Shown here piece by piece: positions 4,944-5,652 of a DNA stretch of 5,652 nt. Position numbers and translations under genes: made by a program. This DNA comes from Rickettsiales bacterium (GTDB lineage: Bacteria > Pseudomonadota > Alphaproteobacteria > Rickettsiales > UBA1997). Every line of letters begins with the position of its first letter. Within the stretch, counting starts at the first letter, position 1. The notes under the pieces are model-generated. The model ran no database searches and was not told the DNA's origin. It was given only the letters and a program-made list of their open reading frames with translations. Location: contig CANGQE010000093.1 in the NCBI GenBank assembly GCA_947455845.1, forward strand, positions 1 to 5,652, in the 5' to 3' direction.

Positions 4944-5031
4944 GTGAATAGATCCTGAAACAAGTTCAGGATGACAGTAACTCTAGTACTCCCCCCACTG
5001 TCATCCTGAACTTGTTTCAGGATCTATTCAC
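4944..5031. repeat. Inverted pair of the dispersed unit (rbfA/dxr interval)
   Basis: Arms 4944-4978 and 4997-5031 are perfectly complementary over 35 bp with an 18-nt loop, the longest and tightest pair in the window. It starts 17 bases after the rbfA stop and ends 37 bases before the dxr start. Any read-through transcript would carry a very stable hairpin. No T-run follows, so it is not a standard intrinsic terminator. Confidence 0.92.
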
Positions 5032-5068
5032 GCCCACCATTTTCCGTAAAAAAACGCTCCATTTTCAA

Positions 5069-5652
5069 ATGAAAAAAATCTCCATCTTCGGCTCCACCGG
5101 ATCAATCGGAAAAAACACCATTGAGGTGGTTAAAAACGCGCCTGAGAATTTTAAAATTCTGGCATTAGTAGCGCGTAACGATGTTGAAACCCTAATCGCT
5201 CAAGCCTTACAATTCCGGCCTTCTTACGTTGTAATTGAAAATGAAAAACTTTTTCCTCAACTAAAATCAGCGCTACAAAATCTTAAAAACTGTCAAATAT
5301 CTTGCGGTCAAAACGCCATTATTGAAGTGGCAAAAATCAAATGTGATTTATTTGTCTCAGCAATTGTCGGCGCTGCCGGAATGTTGCCAACGCTTGCTGC
5401 AATTGAAGCGGGATCGAACATTGCACTAGCCAACAAAGAATCTCTAGTTTGCGCCGGAAGTTTTCTCAATGCCGCTGCCAAAAAAAGTGGCGCTAAAATC
5501 ATTCCAGTTGATTCCGAGCACAATGCCATTTTCCAAATTTTTGAAAATGAAAATCTAAATGAAATTGAGTCAATAACCCTCACTGCTTCCGGCGGTCCCT
5601 TTTTTAATAGTGATCGAGATTTTTCTAAAATCACAGTGGTCGAAGCTTTAAA
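5069..5652 (+). CDS. dxr: 1-deoxy-D-xylulose 5-phosphate reductoisomerase, N-terminal half (runs off right edge)
   Basis: The first 194 codons of a protein that is normally about 390 residues. It catalyses the NADPH-dependent rearrangement and reduction of DXP to 2-C-methylerythritol 4-phosphate, the first committed step of the MEP isoprenoid pathway. Visible motifs are MKKISIFGSTGSIGKNT (1-17), holding the GSTGSIG dinucleotide-binding loop (8-14); VSAIVGAAGMLPTLAAIEAG (96-115); ALANKESLV (119-127); PVDSEHNAIFQ (146-156), where D148 and E150 are the metal ligands; and TASGGPF (172-178), of the substrate-binding region. All expected N-terminal residues are present with no frame break. The ATG at 5069 is right for the family; no Shine-Dalgarno precedes it. 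The gap to rbfA is 141 bp, mostly inverted repeat. The symbol ispC is also used. The metal-dependent C-terminal part is outside the window. Confidence 0.96.
   Translation, partial: MKKISIFGSTGSIGKNTIEVVKNAPENFKILALVARNDVETLIAQALQFRPSYVVIENEKLFPQLKSALQNLKNCQISCGQNAIIEVAKIKCDLFVSAIVGAAGMLPTLAAIEAGSNIALANKESLVCAGSFLNAAAKKSGAKIIPVDSEHNAIFQIFENENLNEIESITLTASGGPFFNSDRDFSKITVVEAL

Noticed and set aside
3229..4963. Minus-strand open frames at 3229-3429, 4042-4260 and 4769-4963
   Set aside because: All are complements of dcd, the dioxygenase-like gene and rbfA, with no recognisable protein features.
852..5031. CRISPR array suggested by the recurring 34-bp unit
   Set aside because: Copies are kilobases apart, in inverted orientation and with genes between them; there are no regular spacers and no cas genes.
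4944..5031. Rho-independent terminator of rbfA
   Set aside because: The hairpin is very strong but no T-tract follows on the plus strand, and the same element also lies between divergent genes.
5308..5634. A 108-codon minus-strand open frame inside dxr
   Set aside because: It is the complement of highly conserved dxr motifs (ALANKES, DSEHNAIF, TASGGPF).

Overview
This AT-rich window most likely comes from an alphaproteobacterium of the Rickettsiales/Holosporales type. The dCTP deaminase reads like the rickettsial form of that enzyme. A small exported protein resembles the DUF5334 family, which I recall from rickettsiae. The dispersed palindrome built on TCCTGAACTTGTTTCAGGA is, from memory, common in alphaproteobacteria. 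A non-mevalonate isoprenoid gene (dxr) is present; the genus Rickettsia itself has lost that pathway, so a relative outside the genus fits better. No database was consulted and the taxonomy is inference.

Layout. Bases 1-513 hold two minus-strand genes: the first 33 codons of a probable RfbH-like sugar dehydratase running off the left edge, and a small exported DUF5334-like protein. A tRNA-Pro(UGG) with encoded CCA follows on the plus strand (626-703). Bases 704-1112 have no gene and are a mosaic of palindromes and duplicated fragments. A full-length Kef-type cation:proton antiporter lies on the minus strand (1113-2834). From 3095 to the right edge four plus-strand genes follow: dcd, an exported intradiol-dioxygenase-like protein overlapping dcd by 4 bp, rbfA, and the N-terminal half of dxr.

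The genes do not form one pathway. dcd feeds dUTP/dTTP synthesis, rbfA matures the 30S ribosome, dxr starts isoprenoid synthesis, the Kef protein handles cations at the inner membrane, and the left-edge gene may belong to surface polysaccharide synthesis. What joins the window is repeat DNA. One 34-bp palindromic unit occurs seven times: once alone, and three times as an inverted pair, one pair in each protein-gene interval between kef and dxr.

The most notable observation is that the dioxygenase-like protein keeps the fold motifs but has asparagine at two of the four iron-ligand positions, so it may be a pseudoenzyme or bind its metal differently. No gene here has a recognisable Shine-Dalgarno sequence. 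I see no CRISPR array, phage gene, transposase or defence system, and no clear evidence of a wholly new multi-gene system.
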